Assembly (NCBI GenBank): GCA_964539135.1
Contig: CAZIFG010000015.1
Span: forward strand, 1-47,229
DNA from: CAZIFG01 sp964539135
Lineage (GTDB): Bacteria; Margulisbacteria; Marinamargulisbacteria; GCA-2716485; CAZIFG01
Direction of reading: 5' to 3'
Length of the DNA stretch: 47,229 bases
Below the pieces are notes generated by a model. The model was not told the DNA's origin. It saw nothing but the letters and a program-made list of their open reading frames with translations, and did no database searches. How positions within the stretch are numbered: the stretch's first letter is position 1; every line of letters starts with the position of its first letter. Position numbers and translations under genes: made by a program. Of this stretch, positions 1-8,896 are shown piece after piece.

Positions 1-62
1 CTTTTACTTCCTATTTTATACTTTTCGCTGGCTTAATTTTAGGGGATTCTTACCGTCACTCT

Positions 63-1649
63 ATGTTTTACAAACTCATTGCTTCTTTTTCATCTATACG
101 GCCTTATAAGCGTGCACGTGTTTCAAACTCTACAATTCCGATTGTATCGCCAACGCCTCCCCAAACCCCTTCTTCCAATCGAAATTCTTGTGCTTCAACC
201 GATATGGCGATTTCCTTTTATACCCACACGCACCCTCTCTTGGATAGGCCTCTTTTTATCATTGAGAATCAGGCACTTATTCACGATCTTTTTGAGTCTG
301 TTTCTCTTTTTCTAAAAACGCCCGCTCATTTTCATAGTATTCCTTATGATGTCGCTGAATGTTTTAATCATGATCCCTCTAAACCACTGTCTTTAATGAC
401 ACAATTTCAAGCTCTTTTTTCTTTTTCTAATATTTCAAAATTATTTATCCCTATTTCCTGCCTTTTATATGAAGTCCCTACTCACCATGATCCTTTGATG
501 GATTATAATCCTGCTATATCTCAATCTTCTGAAACAGGGAGCAAACTTCTCTCAGACGTTAAAGCTCTTTTTCAACGCCCTTATGCGACTTTTTTTCTTA
601 GAGTCTCCGAGCTTTTATATGCTCCAAACATTACTCCAGAATGTCTTTTTAGTGATCAGATTCCAAGTTATAGGGCCTTTATTCATTATGTTAAATTGTA
701 TAAAACAACACATAAACACTCTTCTTTTGCCTCTTTTTGTCAGAATCCCACCGTTGATTTACTGTTTAAAGCGGCTTATCTTTCGCCTGAAGGCTTATCC
801 GCCTCTAAGTTCACACTCCCTGAATTTTACCCCTTTTATTATAGCCAAGAAACACTGCCTTTTATATTAGGCGGGTATAGTATTACTCATCTCCTTGCCC
901 CTTTACGTTCACGCTTTCAAACGCCTCTCTATATTACCCTCAATGAGAAACATCCCAAACCTATTATGAAATCTCTTATTTACTTTGTTAATAGCCACAA
1001 ATTTGAACTTAGATCTCTAGATGATCTGACTCCTTTTTTTAGAGCCACACAAGATTTCCCGCTTCCAGATTCTTTGCGTGAAGGGCTTTCTCTTGGATTA
1101 AAAAAACACATGAACCTCGCCATGGCGAAACTGGTACTGAGTGCCAGAGAACTCTATCCGTCTTCTTTAGTTTCATTTGCAAGCCTATATACCCTGTATG
1201 CCATTCTCATCCGTTTAGGCTTCGATCCTCGATATGTTCCTAAGCGTCTCAAAACAATGGATATGCAATCTTTGATAGATCGCAAAGATCATGGGCCTCA
1301 TCATAGCAAGGGCTTTAAACGGCCCGATTTTATGCAGGTATCTCAGTCTAAAAACTCCAAATATTATCTAGAAACGCTTAAGGATGGTCATTATTTATCT
1401 AAAATCCCTCTAAAAAATCGAACGACTGCCCTCTATCAAGCGGCCTTATCTCAAACGGTTTCTGCGGAACGCCATCTTCCAGATTCTCTTATAAATGCCA
1501 CCTTTATGGCTTCATTATTACCTTATAACCCCATGCTTCTTTCACTCTTTGAATTTTCCAATTTTGAAGAACTCATAGATGGCCTGGGGGGACTTCCGAC
1601 TATCATGGCACTCATTGATCGCTTTCAAGATGCCTTAGATTCTATTTGA
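63..1649 (+). CDS. Unrecognised 528-aa protein with basic N-terminal motif
   Basis: I do not recognise this family. The first 25 residues contain an SF pair followed by a basic KRARV cluster (residues 16-20). A Pro/Ser/Thr-rich linker (about residues 21-45) follows, and then a long, probably mostly helical body rich in Phe, Leu, His and Tyr. No signal peptide, transmembrane segment or catalytic motif stands out. The N-terminus resembles those of two other unrecognised proteins in this window (start sites at 24351 and 21978), although the bodies look unrelated. The KRARV cluster could act as a nuclear-localisation-like or secretion-related signal, which is inference. The 3' end overlaps the convergent ketopantoate reductase gene by 25 bases. 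No Shine-Dalgarno sequence precedes the ATG. Confidence 0.75.
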   Translation: MFYKLIASFSSIRPYKRARVSNSTIPIVSPTPPQTPSSNRNSCASTDMAISFYTHTHPLLDRPLFIIENQALIHDLFESVSLFLKTPAHFHSIPYDVAECFNHDPSKPLSLMTQFQALFSFSNISKLFIPISCLLYEVPTHHDPLMDYNPAISQSSETGSKLLSDVKALFQRPYATFFLRVSELLYAPNITPECLFSDQIPSYRAFIHYVKLYKTTHKHSSFASFCQNPTVDLLFKAAYLSPEGLSASKFTLPEFYPFYYSQETLPFILGGYSITHLLAPLRSRFQTPLYITLNEKHPKPIMKSLIYFVNSHKFELRSLDDLTPFFRATQDFPLPDSLREGLSLGLKKHMNLAMAKLVLSARELYPSSLVSFASLYTLYAILIRLGFDPRYVPKRLKTMDMQSLIDRKDHGPHHSKGFKRPDFMQVSQSKNSKYYLETLKDGHYLSKIPLKNRTTALYQAALSQTVSAERHLPDSLINATFMASLLPYNPMLLSLFEFSNFEELIDGLGGLPTIMALIDRFQDALDSI

Positions 1650-2548
1650 ATTAAGCGCTTATAGAGCGCTTCACATTCAGGTGTTTTGACGCCTAGATCA
1701 TGCGCTTTGTGTATTAAATTCCCTAAAATTGCTTCTGTTTCTAAGGGTCTTCCAAACTCATAATCTAAGGCCATACTGGTCTTATAGGGTGTCATTTTTT
1801 TTGTTTCTGTGATGTTTTTTTCTATGATTTCAGGACCTAGAGGATACCCATCTGCCGTCGCTACTTGACAGACTTCGGCCATAATACGACGTACGTGGGA
1901 TTCCCGCTCGGAGGTGGCGAGAAGCTCTTGGGTATTTAGCCCCCCTTCTATTACAGACAAGGGATTAAATGGGGCATTCCATACTAATTTTTTCCATCGG
2001 GAAGACTGGATTTGTTTATCCACGCTGGTTTTTGTCCCTACTCCATTTAATAACTGGGCGAGTGTCTCCGCCATTTTAGAGTGTCCCTTAGGATATGGCC
2101 CTACAACCAACCGGCCATAATCTTGATGATTAATGGCTCCAGGCCCTGTTTTACTGACACAGACAAAGGCGAGTCCACTGAGTATGTCTGTCTTAGGAAA
2201 CGCCGCTTTAAACGGGGCTTCAATTTCTATCCCATTTTGAAGGATTAAAAGTGTTGTTTTCTCAGACATAACAGGGCTGAGCAAGGTCTCAACATTCATG
2301 TTGGCGTACGCTTTTGTGGATACAATCACCAAATCCTGTTGTGGGCCCTGATAGTCGGTTGAATTTGGATAAACTCCCTCCGGCTTCCAGGTCCAATCTC
2401 CCCATACACTGTGAATATGGATTCCCTCTCTAGAGACATGATCATAATCTGATCGACTGATCACACTGACCTTCGCGCCCGCCTTTGCCAGCTGAGATCC
2501 ATATAAACAGCCAATCGCACCCGCTCCTATGACTAAAACAGAGATCAT
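1625..2548 (-). CDS. panE: 2-dehydropantoate 2-reductase-like (ketopantoate reductase)
   Basis: The protein probably reduces ketopantoate to pantoate with NADPH in pantothenate and coenzyme A synthesis in the cytosol. The N-terminus has the Rossmann motif VLVIGAGAIGCLYG directly after the start. A catalytic-type Lys in SSRWKKLVWNAPFNPL and an ApbA-type helical C-terminal domain follow. At 307 residues it has the family's normal length. An upstream in-frame start at 2599 would add 17 residues with no counterpart before the Rossmann strand. The ATG at 2548 overlaps the TGA of the preceding gene (ATGA), so I chose it and infer translational coupling. It is the last gene of the glnE operon. Paralogous family members reduce other 2-oxo acids, so the exact substrate is not certain. 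Confidence 0.85.
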   Translation of the reverse strand: MISVLVIGAGAIGCLYGSQLAKAGAKVSVISRSDYDHVSREGIHIHSVWGDWTWKPEGVYPNSTDYQGPQQDLVIVSTKAYANMNVETLLSPVMSEKTTLLILQNGIEIEAPFKAAFPKTDILSGLAFVCVSKTGPGAINHQDYGRLVVGPYPKGHSKMAETLAQLLNGVGTKTSVDKQIQSSRWKKLVWNAPFNPLSVIEGGLNTQELLATSERESHVRRIMAEVCQVATADGYPLGPEIIEKNITETKKMTPYKTSMALDYEFGRPLETEAILGNLIHKAHDLGVKTPECEALYKRLIQIESKAS

Positions 2549-3069
2549 TCCGCTTCCTTTTGATGCGCCTTGGCCACTTCCATATATTTGGCGGCCCATT
2601 TTATATTTTGCTCATAACTGCCCTCTAGGACTTTCACCTGCCTTGCAGGCACTCCCACCCACAAGGTGTTTTCAGGCACAATTTCATGTTCTCGAATCAA
2701 TGCCCCGGCGCCAATCACGGCCCCTTTTTTAATCACGGCGCCATTTAAAACAATGGCTCCCATCCCAATGAGCACGCCATTTGAAATCGTGCAACCGTGC
2801 AAAATAGCCCCGTGACCTACGGTTACATCCTCTCCAATAATACAGGCTCTATCATTTTCAACATGCAGAATGGCATTATCTTGGATATTTGTCCTTGCGC
2901 CAATGACGACCTTATTAATATCCCCCCTTGCCACAGCGTTATACCAGATAGAAGCATCCTTTCCTATTTCCACTTGGCCCATCACCTGGGCTCCTTTTGC
3001 CATAAAAAAATCGGCACTGGGAGGTACTGGTTTTGTATTTATAATCTCGGGAATATCTGCTTTATTCAT
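2545..3069 (-). CDS. Gamma-carbonic-anhydrase-like hexapeptide-repeat protein
   Basis: This is a 174-residue left-handed beta-helix protein of the gamma-carbonic anhydrase/YrdA/PaaY family. Hexapeptide repeats run from about residue 25 to 150. Candidate metal-binding histidines are in NAILHVE and GHGAILHG, the usual positions of the three zinc ligands in trimers of this family. Family members are carbonic anhydrases, or related proteins without proven activity, so the function is assigned only at family level. A good Shine-Dalgarno (AAAGGAG) lies upstream of the ATG. The gene starts 12 bases after glnE ends and overlaps the next gene by ATGA, so it is the middle gene of a three-gene operon. 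Confidence 0.85.
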   Translation of the reverse strand: MNKADIPEIINTKPVPPSADFFMAKGAQVMGQVEIGKDASIWYNAVARGDINKVVIGARTNIQDNAILHVENDRACIIGEDVTVGHGAILHGCTISNGVLIGMGAIVLNGAVIKKGAVIGAGALIREHEIVPENTLWVGVPARQVKVLEGSYEQNIKWAAKYMEVAKAHQKEAE

Positions 3070-3081
3070 GGGGTTCTCCTT

Positions 3082-6000
3082 TTATTCTGTGGCCATTTGG
3101 GCGCGTTGATAGACAAAGGTCTCTTGAATGCGTTGAATGTCTGCCATACTGTTTTCAATTTTAACCCATAACGTCTCTTTTGTGGCGTTCTTCCCTAAAA
3201 TTTGTCGCGCAAGCACCTGTTGTTTCTCTGTATCTTTCGGGAGTTCGTGCACTTGTCGGTTGTGCAAAATTTGTAAAAAATGTTCAATGCGCCGAAATAA
3301 AAGATAATGGTCTCGCAAGATTGATACCGTGCTTAATGGCAAGGCATTATGCCGTGCCAATAAACTTAAAGCATTTAAGGTATTGCCTGTTATGATGTCC
3401 GGCAACTCTGAATATAAGAGCTGGTAATATTGGACTGTAAACTCAATATCTCGAATGCCTCCCCAATCTTCTTTTATATTAATCTCCCTCTTTTTATGTG
3501 TTTTTTGAGCTTGAGCTCTATTGCGCTTTATTTCAAGGCTATATTCCATGGGCGTAAAGCGCTTAATCATTTTGGGCATGACTTCCTCTAAAAAATCTCG
3601 CCCCATGTCTAGATTTCCTGCAATGGGTCTTGCCTTGAGTAAGGCTTGTATTTCCCAAGGGCGCGCCACCTTTTCGTAATATCGTATCAATGAATCAATG
3701 GGAATGACCCAATCACTACCTTTTCCAAAAGGCCGCAAATTATAATCCACACGATATAAAAACCCGTCTGCCGTATAGCTGGTTAATTGTTGCTGAATCT
3801 CTCTTAATATTTCTTTTATGTCATTTTCTTGCGATTTATTTTCAATTTTTGTCATCACAATTAGGTCAATGTCGGAACTGTAATTTAATTCTCTTCCGCC
3901 TAATTTCCCCATGGCTAAAATACACAATGATTTTGGATTTATAGGCTTATTTTTAGGATGTTTTAAATGTTCTATCAGCGCACTTTCTAAACTTATTCTT
4001 AACATGGCCTCTGCCAAATCTGACAACTCTGTTACAATGTCTAAAAAAGCAGTCTCTAAAGCAACATCTCTTAAAAAGATCCGTAAATATTCGCGTTGTT
4101 TATAGCGTCTCAGGTCTTGAATCCACTCACTTTTTTTACGAGATGGGGCTCTTAATTCCTGTAGTTCTTTGAGATACTGCTTCTTCGTCTTTAAACGGGT
4201 TAATGTTGCTTTTTTCATCAACCAATCCCACACAGACGGCATGCGTATTAAGGTATTGGATAAATCTTCACTCGACGAAAAGAGCTCCATTAATAAGCCT
4301 AAAAATTTAGGGTCTGCATTTAATTGATCATAATGCAGCAAGGGATCTGGCAACACTGCCATAAATCGCTCCCAATCATTTAAGGCCCGATCTGGATCTG
4401 GAATGCGTTCTAAGTATTCACAGGCCAATAAAATAAGTTTGAGTGTTGATTTTCGCCGATTACCGTACCTGTAAATTCGCTCTAAATTCATCATGGCTCT
4501 TTGTGTATTTTTAAAGCCACTTTTGATTAAAATCTCCTCTTTTTCTGCGTCTGAAATCGATTTTGCAATGAGCAAATCCACGATATTTCCTGAACGATGT
4601 GATGCCAAACTTTCTTCATCAAATTGATTCACAATAAACTGTCTTACAATGGCTGTTTGTGTTTTAAATTCTAAGGTTAACTGCTGACTTGCTTTTAGAT
4701 ACCCCTGATCTTCATAGCCAATACGTCTGGCTAAATGAAAAAACTCATGGGATTCTTTTGAGGGTAAATTTAATTCTTTGGCAGACCCACGCAACATTCT
4801 TAATCCATTAATCAAGCGTCTAAAAAAGGTGTACGCATCCGTAATTTGCTTTCGCGTGATCGTATCTAAAACACCTGCTTTGTTTAGCTGTAAAAGTGCG
4901 GCTTTTATTTTAGGCGTTCTGCATTTTGGATAATCATGCCCATACGTCACTTGCAAGACTTGAACGGCATATTCAATATCTACGAGTCCTCCTGCACTGA
5001 ATTTGGCATTCCAACGCGATGCGGCTTTTGTTTCAAATTGCTTTTTTCTCAAGTCCCATAAGCCCTTACTATCAATGGCGTCTGGATGATAAATTAAGGC
5101 ATCTCTGCTCTGACTAATCTCTAACCCTAATGCTGCATCGCCTGCAATAGGGCGTAGACGCACCAGCGCTAATTTTTCATAATCTAATGCCTTTCCGCCT
5201 TTACCATAGTAAGATTTAAATTTTTCAAATGTAATGACCTTCGCCCCACTTTCCCCATAAGGTCTTAACCTCAAATCTATTTCAAAAATCCCATCTTTTT
5301 TACTGTGAAGGGATTGACACATTAACTCTAACATTTTGGTAAAAAAAATCAGATCGGCGTCTATTTTGGCTAAATCTTGATCGTTTTTAGGGGCAATAAT
5401 CATTAAAAGTTCAATATCCGATGCATACCCTAAAGACTCCCCTCCCAATTTTCCTAGACCCAAAAGCGCCCAGTTTGAGTGGATGGTACCATGCTGATGC
5501 CGAATATGATTCAAACACGCGTTTGCCATACTTTGAATGACGTATTCTGCAATTTTTGTCAGTCGCTTTGAAAATTGCCAAATATTGAGTTTTCCCATCA
5601 TTTGATAGATATCTGTTTGGAAGCGATGCCTATCTTTAAATTCGTTGATGGCACTGCATTTTTTCTCAAAAGACCCTGCCTGTTTTAAGGTGTCTTCTAA
5701 TTCTTTTTGAATGGTTTCCAGCGGCTCTAAATGGGAGGATGTCTGTAATATTTCATATAAATTTTCATATTGTGTTTGAACCATTTCTTCCCATAGATAA
5801 TCACTGGCCCCCAAAACACGTGAAAATTCCAGCAAATATTTGGGATTAGTCAGCACGCTTTCCCATTCTGTTTTATCAGGATGGCTAAACACAGCCTTCA
5901 AGAGATCTGCAAACCGCGTTAAGGCATCATAGGGATTGGGTGCATGATGCAAATAATGAGAGAATTGTTTTGTTAAAATCATACAAAATTTCAACTGATT

Positions 6001-6828
6001 TAATGTGTTCGGGTCGGTAATTTTTTTCCCCTGTTGCGTTAAGACATCTATTTCATCAAAAATTGCCCCATGCACGGTTCTAATTCGAACATGTTCAATC
6101 GTCACTTCAAATTGGGTGAGTGCTGCAATGAGTGAAAACAAAAAAAAGGGGGTGTCTTGAGATTGAATTAAAATCCGTGTAAAGGGACTTGTTTCTGTAT
6201 CAATATTGATAGAAATCGGGGCCATCGGCAATGGCTTATCTTTGGATAGGGCAGAAATTTGATGTGAAATTTGCGTATATACCCATTCTTTGGAGTCTTG
6301 GATCCGAACAGGTTCTTTAGAGGAAACGGCATGAAGCAAGTCTGTTAATGCTTCTTTTGTCTTTTGAATAAATTTTGTGGGAGAAACGCCCTCTTCTAGG
6401 GTCCCTTCAAAATGATCAATAATAAATCGTTCTGGTAGAGGCGTTTTTAAACGGCTTTTCATCATGGTTTTCGGCGTTGTTTTTATCTCTTCATTTTGTT
6501 TATAGGTAAAGACATTTCCTGACTCAATTCTTAATTTGTATGCCGATAAAGTGCCCACAATATAAAAAAAAGCCTGTTTGAAATTGTAACTAATAACAGT
6601 AATGGAAATGCGTTTATGCCCTTTCATTTCCCATAAAATCATGACAGGTGTTGCTTGAGACAAGTCGGCAATGGCACTTAAATGCTGGATCTGCTCTTCT
6701 CGTGAAAATGTTTTAAAGTAAGTATCGTCTAACGCCTTTAGAAATAGCCTTATTTTAGACTCCGAAACTCTAGGACACTGTGCCTTTAAATACTCATATT
6801 CTGGCTTTAGCATTTTTTTTGAAATCAC
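3082..6828 (-). CDS. glnE: Bifunctional glutamine synthetase adenylyltransferase/adenylyl-removing enzyme with ACT-like N-terminal extension
   Basis: GlnE adenylylates and de-adenylylates glutamine synthetase in response to PII, controlling nitrogen assimilation. Two nucleotidyltransferase modules are visible. An N-terminal one (about residue 460) carries GLGKLGGESLGYASDIELL and a C-terminal one (about residue 980) carries AMGKLGGRELNYSSDIDLI. The protein is about 1248 residues, while typical GlnE is near 950. The extra N-terminal 350 residues include a stretch at about 220-275 (FFLFSLIAALTQFEVTIEHV) that resembles an ACT domain of GlnD or other sensors. The N-terminal module has D-x-E where D-x-D is usual. 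The GTG at 6828 lies 9 nt after a -10 box, and an ATG at 6813 is the alternative start. It heads an operon with the gamma-carbonic-anhydrase-like and panE genes. Confidence 0.88.
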   Translation of the reverse strand: MISKKMLKPEYEYLKAQCPRVSESKIRLFLKALDDTYFKTFSREEQIQHLSAIADLSQATPVMILWEMKGHKRISITVISYNFKQAFFYIVGTLSAYKLRIESGNVFTYKQNEEIKTTPKTMMKSRLKTPLPERFIIDHFEGTLEEGVSPTKFIQKTKEALTDLLHAVSSKEPVRIQDSKEWVYTQISHQISALSKDKPLPMAPISINIDTETSPFTRILIQSQDTPFFLFSLIAALTQFEVTIEHVRIRTVHGAIFDEIDVLTQQGKKITDPNTLNQLKFCMILTKQFSHYLHHAPNPYDALTRFADLLKAVFSHPDKTEWESVLTNPKYLLEFSRVLGASDYLWEEMVQTQYENLYEILQTSSHLEPLETIQKELEDTLKQAGSFEKKCSAINEFKDRHRFQTDIYQMMGKLNIWQFSKRLTKIAEYVIQSMANACLNHIRHQHGTIHSNWALLGLGKLGGESLGYASDIELLMIIAPKNDQDLAKIDADLIFFTKMLELMCQSLHSKKDGIFEIDLRLRPYGESGAKVITFEKFKSYYGKGGKALDYEKLALVRLRPIAGDAALGLEISQSRDALIYHPDAIDSKGLWDLRKKQFETKAASRWNAKFSAGGLVDIEYAVQVLQVTYGHDYPKCRTPKIKAALLQLNKAGVLDTITRKQITDAYTFFRRLINGLRMLRGSAKELNLPSKESHEFFHLARRIGYEDQGYLKASQQLTLEFKTQTAIVRQFIVNQFDEESLASHRSGNIVDLLIAKSISDAEKEEILIKSGFKNTQRAMMNLERIYRYGNRRKSTLKLILLACEYLERIPDPDRALNDWERFMAVLPDPLLHYDQLNADPKFLGLLMELFSSSEDLSNTLIRMPSVWDWLMKKATLTRLKTKKQYLKELQELRAPSRKKSEWIQDLRRYKQREYLRIFLRDVALETAFLDIVTELSDLAEAMLRISLESALIEHLKHPKNKPINPKSLCILAMGKLGGRELNYSSDIDLIVMTKIENKSQENDIKEILREIQQQLTSYTADGFLYRVDYNLRPFGKGSDWVIPIDSLIRYYEKVARPWEIQALLKARPIAGNLDMGRDFLEEVMPKMIKRFTPMEYSLEIKRNRAQAQKTHKKREINIKEDWGGIRDIEFTVQYYQLLYSELPDIITGNTLNALSLLARHNALPLSTVSILRDHYLLFRRIEHFLQILHNRQVHELPKDTEKQQVLARQILGKNATKETLWVKIENSMADIQRIQETFVYQRAQMATE

Positions 6829-6831
6829 CCT

Positions 6832-6860
6832 TTTACTATGATAGACTGATGAGGGATACT
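6832..6860 (+). promoter_or_regulatory. Promoter of SPOR-domain gene
   Basis: TTTACT (6832-6837) and GATACT (6855-6860) are spaced by 17 bases, upstream of an AAGGAG Shine-Dalgarno and the ATG at 6886. The -10 box of the divergent glnE promoter lies in this spacer. Confidence 0.45.
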
Positions 6861-6866
6861 TTTAAA
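6838..6866 (-). promoter_or_regulatory. Promoter of glnE operon
   Basis: On the minus strand, TTTAAA (6866-6861) and TATCAT (6843-6838) are separated by 17 bases. The -10 box ends 9 nt before the GTG at 6828. It overlaps the divergent promoter of the SPOR gene. Confidence 0.5.
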
Positions 6867-6885
6867 CCCCTTGCAAGGAGATTTT

Positions 6886-7827
6886 ATGGATAGGATGGAT
6901 GAGGACAACCTTGAATATAATGATGGCTTAGGCGACATGCTGCGCCAAAAAGACCGTCTTGAATTCAGTTGGATTAAAACCATCGTCTCTCTTTTCATTA
7001 TTTTCTTGGTTGTTTTTGGTATTCTTTATGCGCTCTTTACCTTCGGTAAAAAGGCCATGAGTGGGCCAGAAGTCAAATATACGGCAACCCCTACAGAACA
7101 GACCCCTGAAGAAATTTTATTTCCAGAAGAGGACGTTCCTTCTGAGAATGCTGACCCTGAATTTGATGATTTGGTTACCCTTGATCCCCAATCCAAGACT
7201 TCCTCCGAATCTCAACCGGCTCCCGCACCTAAACCTATTAAAATAGCACCAGCTCCTGCACCCAAACCCTCTCCTGTTGTCACAAAGCCTGTGATAAAAC
7301 CTGCGGCTCCCACACCTAAACCTGTTAAAATAGCGCCGGCGCCTGCACCTAAGCCCAGTGAGTCTCGCATTAAATCGACGACACCTCTTAAATCCAAAGA
7401 AGCACCTATTGAAAAAACGAATCCTCGTTCTCAGGCGACCAATGCCCATCCTGTCAGCATTCAACCTGTGAGCGTTCGTGAATCACAATCCAGTGCTCAA
7501 CCTAAGCGTATCCATGTTCAACATACCATTGCGCCTAAAGCAACGCCGTCGCCTGAACCTTCTTCTTTTGTTGGTCCTGAACCTATTTCAGATTTGCCTG
7601 CACCCACATCATTTAAAGTCATTGTGGGTTCCTTCCAAAATAGACCTTATGCGGCTGATTTGGTTTCTAAACTGCAAAATGCTGGTATTTCTGCCACTTT
7701 ATTTCAAGATAGTGCTGGCAATTTTAAAGTTCAATCCGGTTCATTTAAAACCCGTGAAGAGGCTAAGTCTCATCAAGCCCGTTTAAGTAAGAAAGGGTTT
7801 TCTGACACCTTTCTTTTAATGCGATAA
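6886..7827 (+). CDS. SPOR-domain single-pass membrane protein
   Basis: SPOR domains bind denuded glycan strands of septal peptidoglycan, so this is probably a cell-division or envelope protein in the inner membrane. A cytoplasmic acidic N-terminus is followed by one transmembrane helix (about residues 26-48). A long Pro/Ala/Lys-rich periplasmic linker contains two near-identical copies of KIAPAPAPKPS, and a C-terminal SPOR domain (about residues 240-313) begins FKVIVGSFQNRPYAADLV. I chose the ATG at 6886 because AAGGAG sits 5 bases upstream; an in-frame TTG at 6871 overlaps that ribosome-binding site. Its layout resembles FtsN or DedD, but no FtsN-specific motif was seen. A terminator follows the stop codon. 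Confidence 0.88.
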   Translation: MDRMDEDNLEYNDGLGDMLRQKDRLEFSWIKTIVSLFIIFLVVFGILYALFTFGKKAMSGPEVKYTATPTEQTPEEILFPEEDVPSENADPEFDDLVTLDPQSKTSSESQPAPAPKPIKIAPAPAPKPSPVVTKPVIKPAAPTPKPVKIAPAPAPKPSESRIKSTTPLKSKEAPIEKTNPRSQATNAHPVSIQPVSVRESQSSAQPKRIHVQHTIAPKATPSPEPSSFVGPEPISDLPAPTSFKVIVGSFQNRPYAADLVSKLQNAGISATLFQDSAGNFKVQSGSFKTREEAKSHQARLSKKGFSDTFLLMR

Positions 7828-7839
7828 AGCGCTAATCCC

Positions 7840-7860
7840 AAAGAGAGGCCTTCTCTTTTT
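7840..7860. terminator. Bidirectional terminator between SPOR gene and mreB
   Basis: Stem AAAGAGA/TCTCTTT (7840-7846 with 7852-7858) with a five-base loop lies between the convergent stop codons. A short T run follows on the plus strand. Confidence 0.6.
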
Positions 7861-8896
7861 ATGCTGTGATGCTGGCGCTTATTTTTTCCATCAGTGCGGT
7901 GTTTTCTAGCACTTTACCTGTCCCTTCAGCCACGCAACTTAGCGGGTCTTTTGCATAGGTTACTGGTATTTTTATTTCTTTTCGGAGCAGTTGATCTAAT
8001 CCCGTTAACAAGGATCCCCCTCCTGCTAAGGTAATCCCATGAGTCATAATATCAGCACTTAACTCGGGGGGTGTTTGTTCTAAAGTTTGTTTGACCATAG
8101 AAACAATTGCACCAATGGGTTCTGACAAGGCATCGCGTATTTCATAGGATGAAACAGAAAACGTTCTCGGCATGCCTGTTACCAAGTCACGGCCTTTCAC
8201 ATCAATAGAGCGCTCATCGTCTAATGTCCAAGCAGATCCTATTTCCATTTTAACGCGCTCTGCCATTCTCTCCCCAATGAGCAATTTATAATTTCTGCGA
8301 CAATGCGCAATGATGGCTTCATCAAATTCATCGCCTGCAATTCGAAGAGAATTACAGACCACAATACCAGAAAGTGAAATCACCGCAATTTCTGTTGTAC
8401 CTCCCCCAATGTCAATAATCATGCGACCTAAGGCCGATTCAATATTTAAACCGGCACCAATGGCAGCTGCCATGGGCTCCTCTATCAAGAGCGATTCTCT
8501 TGCCCCTGCGGCATAAGCGGCATCTGTTACTGCTCGTTTTTCAACGCTTGTAATGCCCCATGGGACCCCTATCAAAATGCGGGGCTTTGAAAACTTTAAT
8601 TTTACTTGTGCTTTTTCAACAAAAATACGCACCATTTTTTCCGATACATCAAAATCTGCGATGACACCATCTTTCATGGGCCTCACCGCTACAATATTGC
8701 CAGGTGTCCTTCCAACCATTTCATAGGCTTCATGACCAATGGCGAGCACCTGATGTGTTTTTTTGTCTATGGCCACCATAGAAGGCTCATTGATCACAAT
8801 GCCTCTGCCTCTTACGTACACTACTGTATTTTTTGTTCCTAAATCGATTCCAATGTCCTGATTAAAATAGGATTTAAATGCTTCTATTACTGTCAT
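7859..8896 (-). CDS. mreB: Rod shape-determining actin-like protein MreB
   Basis: MreB polymerises under the inner membrane and directs elongasome peptidoglycan synthesis. The protein is 345 residues, normal for MreB. It has the phosphate-1 motif DIGIDLGTKNTVVYVRG, a phosphate-2 region IDIGGGTTEIAVIS, and an adenosine motif near GITLAGGGSLLTGLDQLL. The start ATG overlaps the stop of the upstream metallopeptidase-like gene (ATGA), so it is the third cistron of that operon. The usual partners mreC and mreD are not next to it; the downstream neighbour is the convergent SPOR gene. The association with two unusual metallopeptidases is unexpected. Confidence 0.95.
   Translation of the reverse strand: MTVIEAFKSYFNQDIGIDLGTKNTVVYVRGRGIVINEPSMVAIDKKTHQVLAIGHEAYEMVGRTPGNIVAVRPMKDGVIADFDVSEKMVRIFVEKAQVKLKFSKPRILIGVPWGITSVEKRAVTDAAYAAGARESLLIEEPMAAAIGAGLNIESALGRMIIDIGGGTTEIAVISLSGIVVCNSLRIAGDEFDEAIIAHCRRNYKLLIGERMAERVKMEIGSAWTLDDERSIDVKGRDLVTGMPRTFSVSSYEIRDALSEPIGAIVSMVKQTLEQTPPELSADIMTHGITLAGGGSLLTGLDQLLRKEIKIPVTYAKDPLSCVAEGTGKVLENTALMEKISASITA

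Noticed and set aside
7117..7464. Minus-strand Gly/Arg-rich open frames
   Set aside because: They are shadows of the Pro/Ala/Lys linker of the SPOR protein and lack start signals.
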